Shown here: piece by piece, positions 34,701 to 41,470 of the stretch
Position numbering within the stretch: position 1 is the stretch's first letter
Layout of the letters: every line of letters starts with the position of its first letter
From: Pleurocapsaceae cyanobacterium CSU_1_1
GTDB lineage: Bacteria > Cyanobacteriota > Cyanobacteriia > Cyanobacteriales > Xenococcaceae
Length of the DNA stretch: 49,817 nucleotides
Assembly (NCBI GenBank): GCA_012034765.1
Contig: JAAUOU010000016.1
Location: 1 to 49,817, forward strand
Direction of reading: 5' to 3'
Translations under genes and position numbers: made by a program
The notes under the pieces: model-generated
Told to the model about the DNA's origin: nothing
The model's input: only the letters and a program-made list of their open reading frames with translations
The model's database searches: none

Positions 34701-35289
34701 GACGGCTGTTTTCTCAGTTGCTTTTAGTCCCGATGGACAACAGATCATCAGTGGTGGTAACGACAAGACGATTCAGTTGTGGGATTTAAAAGGCAATCAA
34801 ACCTGGGAAGAACATAAAGATGAACATAAAGATGAAGTCCACTCAGTTGCTTTGAGTCGTGGTGGAAAATATATAGTTAGTGGCAGTCGCGATCGCACGC
34901 TCCGATTATGGGATAGACAAGGCAAAGCGATCGGTCAGCCTTTTATCGGTCATGGCAGTGCTGTCACCTCCGTTGCTTTTAGTCGTGGTGGAGAATACAT
35001 AGTTAGTGGCAGTCGCGATCGCACGGTACGATTATGGGACAAACAAGGTAATGCGATTGGTCGACCATTACAAAGACACGAAGGTCCTGTCAGTTCCGTT
35101 GCCATTAGTCCTGATGGGCAACAGATTGTCAGTGGCAGTTGGGATCATACAGTAAGGTTATGGCAGGGGGGTAGTTTCTCAAATTGGTTACAAGTAGCTT
35201 GCGATCGTTTACGCGAGCATTCTATGCTTACGGCACCTGCCACACAAGAAGCCAAGGTGGCAAATAAAACTTGTACCAAAGTTAAGTGA
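31723..35289 (+). CDS. Zinc-ribbon / STAND NTPase / WD40 sensor protein
   Basis: The 1188-residue protein starts at GTG. C4, C9, C20 and C23 form a zinc ribbon; a short motif (42-56) matches the preceding small protein. S-P-Y-R-G-L-K-R-F opens an nSTAND1-type NTPase: Walker A G-A-S-G-S-G-K-S-S (121-129), Walker B L-I-F-V-D-Q-F-E-E (about 206-214). A single membrane helix lies near 562-582. Residues about 650-1160 form 12 WD40 repeats, several nearly identical (F-S-P-D-G-Q...I-R-L-W-D), which bind the trigger. STAND proteins oligomerise on sensing and activate effectors in immunity or programmed death. The close similarity of repeats suggests recent amplification and variable specificity. Confidence 0.9.
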   Translation: MSQCPNPNCLHQNLSNTKFCVKCGNKLCLSDRLSQEQDNLVKGANVGRDLTFAPVQNIIETQIIQSSVEVITQRELNKNSPYRGLKRFNFKDRERFFGRDKLIARLFEAVNRSNLSLVLGASGSGKSSVVRAGLIPELKKSLESQTFYDFIFTPNQDPFDSLYRCLLSEEKDYNFSRAEAEIALEAKANTLSKVISTFKKDGERWLIFVDQFEELFTICGDLDKRQNFISGLVQVAKSGNSSVKIVLAMRSDFLEQLSFYPDLGNIANQNNIHLVTEMYPDELRQAIEQPAAKHGVMFEKGLVEQIIQEVEGQKGYLPLLQYTLNLLWESECQSFGADGRPNIEDRTLNKKNYAALEGIRGALQKRVSEIYSNLNQDQQTATKQIFLKLVNIVSNNSGRRAVSRRAYRDEFVGESVEKILNKFIEEKLLVSSGEYSSPEELQVNVSKHLKQSATVEIAHEILLSSWDELKHWLEEEKEAIILKNWLAGETRRWQKIREQDKSKAQDELLKGSRLAQVVEFRQKDTFKNVGGLRPEESEFIDASVAERDRLLWEVEARRKRLFIAISGISVVFAGLALWAGMQSTILSLRERANQASNLLSFNPVEGVVTAIALNGKSRAVFGDRFVKILPQVRSSLRDAIAVPIERNMLRGHQGPVWQAAFSPDGQIIASAADDGTVRLWDKQGNPLGQPFKGHQGLVHSVAFSPDGQYIVSGGDDNTIRLWDRTGNQIGQPFKGHRGKIWSVAFSPDGQYIASGSDDNTIRLWDKQGNLIGQPFRGHPPQDRCCSVFSVAFSPDGKAIASGSADNTIRLWDLKGNAIAQLTGHEDYVRSVTFSHDGKYILSGSDDKTIRLWDLKGNQIGQPLIGHEYYLYSVAFSPDGATIVSSSEDGTVRLWNTADFQSDRTLVGHRDKVLSVAISPDGQQIISGGNDKTIRLWDLEGNQIGDSFKGHVSAVTSVSFSPDGEYIVSGSRDGTLRLWNKQGKAIGEPFIGHETAVFSVAFSPDGQQIISGGNDKTIQLWDLKGNQTWEEHKDEHKDEVHSVALSRGGKYIVSGSRDRTLRLWDRQGKAIGQPFIGHGSAVTSVAFSRGGEYIVSGSRDRTVRLWDKQGNAIGRPLQRHEGPVSSVAISPDGQQIVSGSWDHTVRLWQGGSFSNWLQVACDRLREHSMLTAPATQEAKVANKTCTKVK

Positions 35290-35311
35290 TTAAATTAGGG
35301 GATTTTAATCA
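35287..35311 (+). terminator. Inverted repeat at the STAND stop codon
   Basis: TGATTAAA and TTTAATCA (8 bp, 9-nt loop) span the stop codon and the next 22 nt. The stem is AT-rich and no T-run follows, so it is at best a weak terminator or a 3'-end stabiliser. Confidence 0.3.
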
Positions 35312-35499
35312 ACTCCCTTTGTGTATTTGCTGCTCGAGACTGTAGCTATTAAAACGGTTGTTTTTTTAAACAATTCTGAACAAGGCGATCGCGCTTTCCC
35401 CAAAATGGCGATTTCTATTGTTGTTTAGCTAAACTCCAGAAGATTTTTTGACCAAAGAGCGTAAGATAGATGAAAGATAACTATTCTTAACTCAAAAAT

Positions 35500-35712
35500 A
35501 TGCCCCCAGCAGTAGAAAACGTAAGTTAGCTGCCGTTAAGTCTCTCTTTAGCTTTGCCCATCAAAACAAGGTCTTGGCGGACAATCCTGGTGCAACTCTT
35601 GCTACACCTAAAACCAAGGATGCGATCGCGGAGAAGATTCTGACTGAAGATGAATGGTTTCGTCTGCTTAATGCCGAACCCATTCGTCAGCATCAGTTAA
35701 AGTTCATGGTTC
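35500..35712 (+). pseudogene. Tyrosine recombinase remnant
   Basis: In frame from about 35514 the sequence reads R-K-L-A-A-V-K-S-L-F-S-F-A-H-Q-N, then A-D-N-P, I-L-T-E-D-E-W-F-R-L-L and ends at H-Q-L-K-F-M. This is the end of the core-binding domain and the start of the catalytic domain of a tyrosine site-specific recombinase. It lacks both ends: a frameshift just upstream, and the glycosyltransferase gene downstream. With the remnant at 9688-9817 it brackets the accessory region. The 210 bp before it (35290-35499) hold nothing recognisable. Confidence 0.75.
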
Positions 35713-36409
35713 ATGATTCACGTTTTCTTCTATGACGATAAAACTTACTTAGTTTGGCGGGAGAAATACCCAAGTAATAGCCAGCAATCATTAGTTGATT
35801 AATCGCGGTAGTTTGCCATACTCCTAACTTCTGCCAGCGTCTTGCAGAAGTTGTTACCGTAGCAGGAGCGATCGCAATTTTGCCTTTACTTTTAATTCGT
35901 TGAATAAATTCAAAGTCTTCCATAATCGGTAAATCAGCAAACCCACCAGCCTCTTGGAAAGTTCGTTTAAAGATAAAAAGTGCCTGATCGCCATAGGGTA
36001 GAGATAATAGACGCGATCGCGCTTTAACCAACATTTCTAGCCAACGTAAAGATATATCTGAACCATCAATAGCTAATTCAAACGCCCCTGCAATGACTTT
36101 GTTTTGGTTTAAAGTGTGGGTTACTAGCTCGACAAAGTTTGGTGGTAGTTGAGTATCTGCATGAAGAAATAAGAGAACATCTGATTGAGCTAAATCAGCG
36201 CCTGCGTTCATTTGTCCTGCCCTACCTTTGCCAGTCACAGTAATGACTTTAGCTGCGCAGGAGGCGATCTCAACTGTATTATCTTGACTTCCGCCATCGA
36301 CAACAATAATTTCTATTTTTGAATACTGGGTCAACTGTGCCAAAGTTTGTCCAATGATCGTCCCTTCGTCAAGAACTGGGATAATAATGCTAATAATACA
36401 TTGAGCCAT
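35711..36409 (-). CDS. Family 2 glycosyltransferase (TIGR04283-like)
   Basis: The 232-residue GT-A protein has I-S-I-I-I-P-V-L-D-E (6-15), V-V-D-G-G-S-Q-D-N-T (36-45), the metal-binding F-L-H-A-D-T (about 80-85) and Y-G-D-Q-A-L-F. The G-R-A-G-Q-M-N-A-G segment and short length match TIGR04283-type transferases often linked to radical-SAM/selenium clusters, though none is here. Its 3' end abuts the recombinase remnant, and its ATG is 5 bp from the divergent secreted-protein ATG. Confidence 0.9.
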   Translation of the reverse strand: MAQCIISIIIPVLDEGTIIGQTLAQLTQYSKIEIIVVDGGSQDNTVEIASCAAKVITVTGKGRAGQMNAGADLAQSDVLLFLHADTQLPPNFVELVTHTLNQNKVIAGAFELAIDGSDISLRWLEMLVKARSRLLSLPYGDQALFIFKRTFQEAGGFADLPIMEDFEFIQRIKSKGKIAIAPATVTTSARRWQKLGVWQTTAINQLMIAGYYLGISPAKLSKFYRHRRKRES

Positions 36410-36414
36410 ATTTA

Positions 36415-37221
36415 ATGAGGGACAATACTACTTTTAAAAATCGATTCGGGAAAATCTTCAAGCATTTAAGCGAGATTATCTTGGTTTGCTTAATTTTGTT
36501 TGGGTTTAACTCAACGGCTGTCGCTGCTTCTTTATCAGAGCGCATTGAGCAATTTCCCCAGTGGACAAATAAACCGCCAATCAAGCTTGCTAAAGGCGAC
36601 TTAGAATATCCTGAGTGGATGGCGGGAACTTGGAATGTGACTAGTACCCTGACTGAACAAATTGCTCCCCTCGCGCCAAATATTGTCACGCCTGGATTTG
36701 AAGATAATCAGCAGTATCTGGATCGGGCGATCGCTTTTCAAGTTAGATTTGGTACAGAATATTACACTCCCCACCAAGGATTGCTATCGGCTTTTAAATC
36801 AAAGCAACCTATAGTAGTGGCAGATAGAGCGTTTAACGCTACTAAGATTGCTGAGGCATATTTGGGCAATGATAATGTCTATAAAGTAAAAATTGACCCT
36901 GATAACCCTAATCAACAAATAACTTTTCTCAAAGGCGAACGTAAGCTAATTTCTAAAATAACAGGTAGAGGTCGAGAAATTCCTGAAGATCGTCAATTTA
37001 TCGCCACTGAAGTTACCCAACAGTTATTTCGATCTCCTGAAAGACTCTATCTTAACGAAGTAGAAACCACCTCTAGCTATCGGTTATTAGATGCTGGTAA
37101 TATTAGCGCCGAACAGATGACAGCAATTTACCTTTCTCCTCAAGATCCTGATTATTTTAGCGCGGGCGATCGCCCAGTTGCTTTATATCGCTATCATTTG
37201 ACAATGAACAATGAGCAATGA
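36415..37221 (+). CDS. Conserved secreted/lumenal protein (DUF6816-like)
   Basis: The 268-residue protein has a signal peptide: basic K-N-R-F-G-K-I-F-K-H, hydrophobic I-I-L-V-C-L-I-L-F-G-F, cleavage after A-V-A-A near 36-39. The mature part has P-E-W-M-A-G-T-W-N-V-T-S-T-L and V-T-Q-Q-L-F-R-S-P, recalling conserved cyanobacterial and plastid thylakoid-lumen proteins of unknown function. The last residues (M-N-N-E-Q) are encoded by a heptamer repeat, so the native C-terminus has been altered. It is divergent from the glycosyltransferase with only 5 bp between start codons. Confidence 0.7.
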   Translation: MRDNTTFKNRFGKIFKHLSEIILVCLILFGFNSTAVAASLSERIEQFPQWTNKPPIKLAKGDLEYPEWMAGTWNVTSTLTEQIAPLAPNIVTPGFEDNQQYLDRAIAFQVRFGTEYYTPHQGLLSAFKSKQPIVVADRAFNATKIAEAYLGNDNVYKVKIDPDNPNQQITFLKGERKLISKITGRGREIPEDRQFIATEVTQQLFRSPERLYLNEVETTSSYRLLDAGNISAEQMTAIYLSPQDPDYFSAGDRPVALYRYHLTMNNEQ

Positions 37222-37222
37222 G
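37202..37222. repeat. Heptamer tandem repeat at gene end (CAATGAA/CAATGAG)
   Basis: Three units encode the last residues and stop codon of the secreted protein. This is the same unit family as at 27160-27222. Confidence 0.75.
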
Positions 37223-37226
37223 CAAT

Positions 37227-38915
37227 TTAGAACAGATAAGACTGAGCAGAAATTGCTGAAGCTAGAGTTAATAAAATTCCCAGTAGAATTATTGCCCAAG
37301 TTTTGTAAGTACTAGAAGTGCTGATTTTCTCTGTTAAGGATGATTGTTCTGCTAATTGCGATCGCAAGCTTTCAATCAACCCCTGTTGTTCATTGCCTTT
37401 TAAATCTAACAAGCCATTGTTTTTCTCCTGTTCTTCTAGTTGTTGATTGAGCTGTTCAATTAGTTTAATGCGATCGCTTATTTGTATTTCTAATTCGCTA
37501 CGTTTAGTCGTCTCTTGTCTCAAACTAGCAACCTGCTGTTCTTTTTGTGCTATTTCTTGCTTAAGCTGTTCTTTTGTTTGGTTAATTGCCTGTTCTTTGG
37601 CTGCAATCTGCTGCGACAATTCTGTTACCTGTTGCTCTTGCTGGGTAATTTTATGCTGTAAGTCGTGATTAACTCTATTTTGTTCTTCAATCTGAACTTT
37701 TTGCTGATTAATCTGCTGTTCTAAATTAATAATTTGTCCTTGCTTATCATTAAGTTGTTTCTGGCTATTTTGATTATCTGCACGAAGACGATCTAGTTCT
37801 CCTTGCTGCTGTTGAATTTGCTCCCTAAATGTTCCTAACTGTTGTTGAGCATCGGTTAATTGAATTTGCAGATTTTGACTACTATCAGATGCTTTAGATA
37901 GTTGACTTTGAACTTCAGAAAGTTGAGTTTGTGCTTGCTGGCGATCGCTATTGAGACTATTTATTTCCCCTTGTTTGTCATCTAACTGATTTTGTAGTTG
38001 AGCTAGTGCTGATTCTTTTTCGGTTAACTGAGTTTGTGCTTGCTCGCGATCGCTATTGAGACTGTTTATTTCCCTTTGCTTGTCATCTAACTGCTGCTGT
38101 AATTGGGTTAAAGCTGATTCTTTTTCTGTTAGCTGAGTTTGAATTTGGCTTAGATTGTCTATTTCCCTTTGCTTGTCATCTAACTGTTGCTGTAGTTGGG
38201 TTAATGCTGATTCTTTTGCTGCCAGTTGCTCCTGTATTGCACTATCGCTATCTTGCTGTGTAGATAACTGCTGCTCAAGCTCTCTAATTTTGGCTTCACT
38301 ACTTATCAAACTTTCTGCTGTAGTTTTTTGTCCTGCTTCTCGCTCTGATAACTGCTGCTGGAGTTGATTTAATTCTTGATTAAATTGCGCTTCTAACTGC
38401 TCAATATTTTGTCTATCTTCGTTTGATTCTTGACCTTTTTGTGATTCTATCTGGGCGATCAATTTTTTGACTAATGCTTCTTGCTCTTCGGCGTATTTTT
38501 TTAAGGCTTGATAGTTTGCCTTGTGTTCTTTAATTTTTTCCTTTAGCTCAAGCAGAGCAGGAGATTTGCCTTGCTCGCTCTCAGATGATTTTTCTATTTG
38601 TGGCTGATTTTCGCTAGGTGCATTAGTGTCTAATACCTGAATTTTGGTAGCGATATTTTCAGGATCATCATTATGATCTGATTCAATAGAAATCGTTTTG
38701 GCTGCTATCTGACTGGCGATCGCTAAATTTCCTGTAACCAAGCTCTCTACAACCTCTGATTTAGATAGACCAGTAGATTCGACAATTTCACTGAGATTTT
38801 TTACCGCCTGGGGAGTTAGAGAAATTCCTACTTGCGACTTTTCTAGAAAACTTACTGTTTTACGAGGTCTGTTAGTAGATTGAGGTTTTGTCGACTTGGT
38901 TTTTTTACGTGGCAT
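37227..38915 (-). CDS. RHH-like / long coiled-coil / C-terminal membrane anchor protein
   Basis: The 562-residue protein has a basic N-terminus (P-R-K-K-T-K-S-T-K-P), then V-G-I-S-L-T-P-Q-A-V-K-N-L and S-G-L-S-K-S-E-V-V-E-S-L (about 28-61), a ribbon-helix-helix-like pattern. From about 110 to 530 it is almost pure coiled coil, Gln/Glu-rich, with three to four tandem copies of E-S-A-L-T-Q-L-Q-Q-Q-L-D-D-K-Q-R. One membrane helix (W-A-I-I-L-L-G-I-L-L-T-L-A, about 540-556) ends it. It could tether DNA to a membrane or act as a scaffold. No named family is recognised. Confidence 0.75.
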   Translation of the reverse strand: MPRKKTKSTKPQSTNRPRKTVSFLEKSQVGISLTPQAVKNLSEIVESTGLSKSEVVESLVTGNLAIASQIAAKTISIESDHNDDPENIATKIQVLDTNAPSENQPQIEKSSESEQGKSPALLELKEKIKEHKANYQALKKYAEEQEALVKKLIAQIESQKGQESNEDRQNIEQLEAQFNQELNQLQQQLSEREAGQKTTAESLISSEAKIRELEQQLSTQQDSDSAIQEQLAAKESALTQLQQQLDDKQREIDNLSQIQTQLTEKESALTQLQQQLDDKQREINSLNSDREQAQTQLTEKESALAQLQNQLDDKQGEINSLNSDRQQAQTQLSEVQSQLSKASDSSQNLQIQLTDAQQQLGTFREQIQQQQGELDRLRADNQNSQKQLNDKQGQIINLEQQINQQKVQIEEQNRVNHDLQHKITQQEQQVTELSQQIAAKEQAINQTKEQLKQEIAQKEQQVASLRQETTKRSELEIQISDRIKLIEQLNQQLEEQEKNNGLLDLKGNEQQGLIESLRSQLAEQSSLTEKISTSSTYKTWAIILLGILLTLASAISAQSYLF

Positions 38916-39146
38916 ATTTATCTAGTCTCCGAGGTCTAATTTAAACTTAAAACTTATTTCAACTGCACACCCATGGATAAATGAACTTATACAGTTATTT
39001 TGACTTATTGTACGTCTAACAGGATTTAGTATTACACAGTTGCTTAAGTTGCTTAAATAGTCACTATTAGTAATCTTAAGTATTACTTAAACGGCTTTTA
39101 TTTGGGAGAGAAATAATTGTCATAAAATGATTTTTGGCGATCGCCA

Positions 39147-39506
39147 CTAGCAAGATTTATCGTCAAATCTGGTATAAAAGCCACCATATTTAATCCAATA
39201 CTGTTTTAATTCGTGGTGAGGAGTATGTAAACTAGCCTTCGCCTGATATAAAATTACTTGGCGATGATTCCCAATCCAAACTTTACGGACAGGTTCAACC
39301 GAAATAAAAGTTCCACCTAAGCCCTGGACGCATTCTTCAAACCTCTCAATTGTGGAATACTCTAAAGTTTCAAGAATAAAAAAATTACCCGAACAAATTA
39401 AATGGCGACTTCTAATCCAAGCTTGCATTTTTTTGCGAGCTACTGGTGGCAGCATACCTCTTACTGTTAGCTCCGATGTAATAATCATTTTTATTGACTT
39501 ATTCAT
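39147..39506 (-). CDS. cpeR: CpeR, activator of phycoerythrin gene expression
   Basis: The 119-residue protein contains M-L-P-P-V-A-R-K-K-M-Q-A-W-I-R-S-R-H-L, then G-G-T-F-I-S-V-E-P and an ending H-E-L-K-Q-Y-W-I-K-Y-G-G-F-Y, as I recall for CpeR. In Fremyella, CpeR is the last gene of the cpeCDESTR operon and is needed for cpeBA transcription; the same place is seen here, 57 bp after cpeT. It has no classical helix-turn-helix. The position at the end of the operon delays its synthesis until linkers and lyases are made. Confidence 0.85.
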   Translation of the reverse strand: MNKSIKMIITSELTVRGMLPPVARKKMQAWIRSRHLICSGNFFILETLEYSTIERFEECVQGLGGTFISVEPVRKVWIGNHRQVILYQAKASLHTPHHELKQYWIKYGGFYTRFDDKSC

Positions 39507-39563
39507 GTTTGTTAGCAGTTAATCATTAATTTGATTAACTTATTGGCATTTTTAATTGATTAT

Positions 39564-40193
39564 TTAGCTGTTTTCGCCAATTCCAGGTAATTCATGAGCA
39601 AAACTTTCTTTCTTGGTAAACTTCAATGGTCCTATTGCCGAACCCCAAATCTGCTCGTGACTTTTTAGATCCATACCTCGATCCCAACTGATCCAAGTAG
39701 CTTCCGTAAGCTCAACGCTACTAACAAGATAAGTATTTACGCCTTTGCGGTGAATCAGACATTTATTTCCAGGTTCTACACTACCGCGAAAGATTTCTCC
39801 CTCCTTGCGAAACACCATTGAACAGTTATAACGACGTTCAATACAGTCGGAGGGAATAGTCAGCAGAATATCGCGATTATGACCCGAACCTGCATAATTT
39901 TCTGCATCTTGAAGACTATAGTTTTCAATATAAATATCATCTCCTCGATCTATGAGGCGATGAACTCCTTGACGGTAAGGATTCCAAAGGTTGTAATCGT
40001 ATACCTGCTCGGAATAAAAGCCAATGCCTGAAAAAAAATCCCAGGGAAGGGGACGGAAAAAAATCCGAATATGAGCATAATTCTGAGGATCGGCATCAGA
40101 CTGTTGACGGTTAGAAAAATCTCCCGACATGAGACGAGCTAGCTCATGAAGCAAGTTGTTGTCTTGTGCTGAATGATTTTCTCTAGTCAACAT
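39564..40193 (-). CDS. cpeT: CpeT, CpcT/CpeT-family phycobiliprotein lyase
   Basis: The 209-residue protein fits the CpcT/CpeT lyase barrel: L-A-R-L-M-S-G-D-F-S-N-R-Q-Q-S (about 18-32), Y-N-C-S-M-V-F (about 122-128) and a terminal W-G-S-A-I-G-P-L-K-F. Characterised CpeT lyases attach phycoerythrobilin to the beta-subunit of phycoerythrin at Cys-165. It stands between cpeS and cpeR, 170 bp after cpeS, in the order found in Fremyella. Confidence 0.9.
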   Translation of the reverse strand: MLTRENHSAQDNNLLHELARLMSGDFSNRQQSDADPQNYAHIRIFFRPLPWDFFSGIGFYSEQVYDYNLWNPYRQGVHRLIDRGDDIYIENYSLQDAENYAGSGHNRDILLTIPSDCIERRYNCSMVFRKEGEIFRGSVEPGNKCLIHRKGVNTYLVSSVELTEATWISWDRGMDLKSHEQIWGSAIGPLKFTKKESFAHELPGIGENS

Positions 40194-40363
40194 TATCTTG
40201 TATTTAATTTACTGGTTATAAAATTTTTAAAGCAAAAAATTATTTAAAAAAGATTGCTCTTAAACATTCGCAAGTCAATCAGAGCAGTTTTAGTCGTTTG
40301 TACTAATGCTTTTAAATATATTTTTAATCTCGCCACTTAGTATTTATTATTAGCCAGATTGAA

Positions 40364-40903
40364 CTACTCATCAGCCAAATTTAAAACACGAATCTCAGAA
40401 GAGAAAGAAGCTGTGGTAACTCCTTTACCGTCTCCTGTTTTAATCAAAGATACTCGAAACCGCAAGTTTGGGGTGGCAAACCAAATTTTTTCTTCAGCAG
40501 TTGCTCGCTCGTATTTGGTATGTAGCACAAAAGAACCATCTTCGATCAGTTGATATTGTCCGATCGCCGCCACGGTTTCGGCATATCCTTGTTCTCTCAA
40601 TAGTCTTCCCTGAGTTGGGTTGTCTAGATCTGGAACAGGAACTAACACCGTCGACCCAGCCAAGATTTCGTCTTCATCCCAATCAGATTCTCCCTCCCAA
40701 GTCATGTAAAAAGGACTAGTAACAAGATGGGGATCTATTTGGTTTGCTTTACACAAAGCAATTACTCTCTCGTCGTCGTTTTCTAGAGGCAAAATTTCAA
40801 TTTGGGAAGTAACTTCTTCAAAGTGGTGAAATGCTAGATGATGAGCGCTACGTTGCGATCGCCATTTGCCCAAAGAACGTTCGACAAATTCATCAATGTT
40901 CAT
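40364..40903 (-). CDS. cpeS: CpeS, CpcS/CpeS-family phycoerythrobilin lyase
   Basis: The 179-residue lipocalin-like lyase starts with F-V-E-R-S-L-G-K-W-R-S-Q-R-S-A-H-H-L-A (6-24), the family hallmark that cups the bilin; later F-V-L-H-T-K-Y-E-R-A-T-A-E-E-K-I-W-F and L-R-F-R-V-S are the central strands. CpeS attaches phycoerythrobilin to the beta-82 site of phycoerythrin. It follows the CpcD-like gene by 173 bp. The low similarity to the other CpcS/CpeS protein at 44684 indicates separate specificities. Confidence 0.92.
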   Translation of the reverse strand: MNIDEFVERSLGKWRSQRSAHHLAFHHFEEVTSQIEILPLENDDERVIALCKANQIDPHLVTSPFYMTWEGESDWDEDEILAGSTVLVPVPDLDNPTQGRLLREQGYAETVAAIGQYQLIEDGSFVLHTKYERATAEEKIWFATPNLRFRVSLIKTGDGKGVTTASFSSEIRVLNLADE

Positions 40904-41076
40904 GGATTTTCTACTTTAGAAGTATTTAGCTAAAAAAAGTTTTAATTAATTCTTATTTTAAGGGAACTGCTGTGGTTCAGTTTAACTAATTCCTAGCAGT
41001 ATTTAAAGATACTGCTAGAAAATTAAGCGATTATAATTGATAGTTAAAGATTGACTTCAACCATCAAATTTTAAAC

Positions 41077-41376
41077 TTACTTGCGGTTGCGGTTTTTTCT
41101 CCCGCCAGAACTTCTTTTAGGTTTTTCTTGATGCTCTGTTTCTGCTTCAGCAGGCGCAGCTTCCATTTTAGTATTGCCCAAAGAGATACTTGCTACTTTA
41201 CCTCCCATGCGGTTAATACTTTGAATAGTCTGAGACATCCGACTATAAGGCACTTTCACTGTATAGTTACTAGTGCGCATTACGTCTTGACGACAAACAC
41301 CAGTGACTTCTATGGCGATCGTGCGATTGCCATAGGTACTAATGTTAGTATCTCCAGTAGTAATCATTCCTGACAT
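41077..41376 (-). CDS. Small CpcD-domain rod linker in the cpe operon
   Basis: The 99-residue protein is one CpcD domain (about 15-70: I-A-I-E-V-T-G-V-C-R-Q, then V-P-Y-S-R-M-S-Q-T-I-Q-S-I-N-R-M-G-G-K-V-A-S-I) plus a basic tail rich in Lys/Arg (R-S-S-G-G-R-K-N-R-N-R-K). CpcD-type linkers cap phycobilisome rods. It stands between cpeE and cpeS, where classical cpeCDESTR operons have no gene. The basic tail is unusual and may contact another rod or the membrane. Confidence 0.85.
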   Translation of the reverse strand: MSGMITTGDTNISTYGNRTIAIEVTGVCRQDVMRTSNYTVKVPYSRMSQTIQSINRMGGKVASISLGNTKMEAAPAEAETEHQEKPKRSSGGRKNRNRK

Positions 41377-41448
41377 ATCGTTAATTCCCTCCTATTTCCT
41401 GGGGAAAAATCTAGATCTTTCCCCAATATATTTACTGTGATGAACTAA

Positions 41449-41469
41449 TAGCCGATAGCTGATAGCTAT
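41449..41469. repeat. Heptamer tandem repeat (TAGCCGA/TAGCTGA/TAGCTAT)
   Basis: Three 7-nt units in the 94-bp gap between cpeE and the CpcD-like gene. They overlap the predicted end of cpeE by at most one nucleotide outside its stop codon. Confidence 0.6.
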
Positions 41470-41470
41470 C

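Noticed and set aside
33628-34766. Several antisense frames across the WD40 repeats
   Set aside because: They are periodic shadows of the repeat DNA with repeated identical phrases; no independent coding signal.
39133-39146. Terminator made of the palindrome TGGCGATCGCCA after cpeR
   Set aside because: It is a HIP1 site in palindromic context, and A residues rather than T follow on the operon strand.
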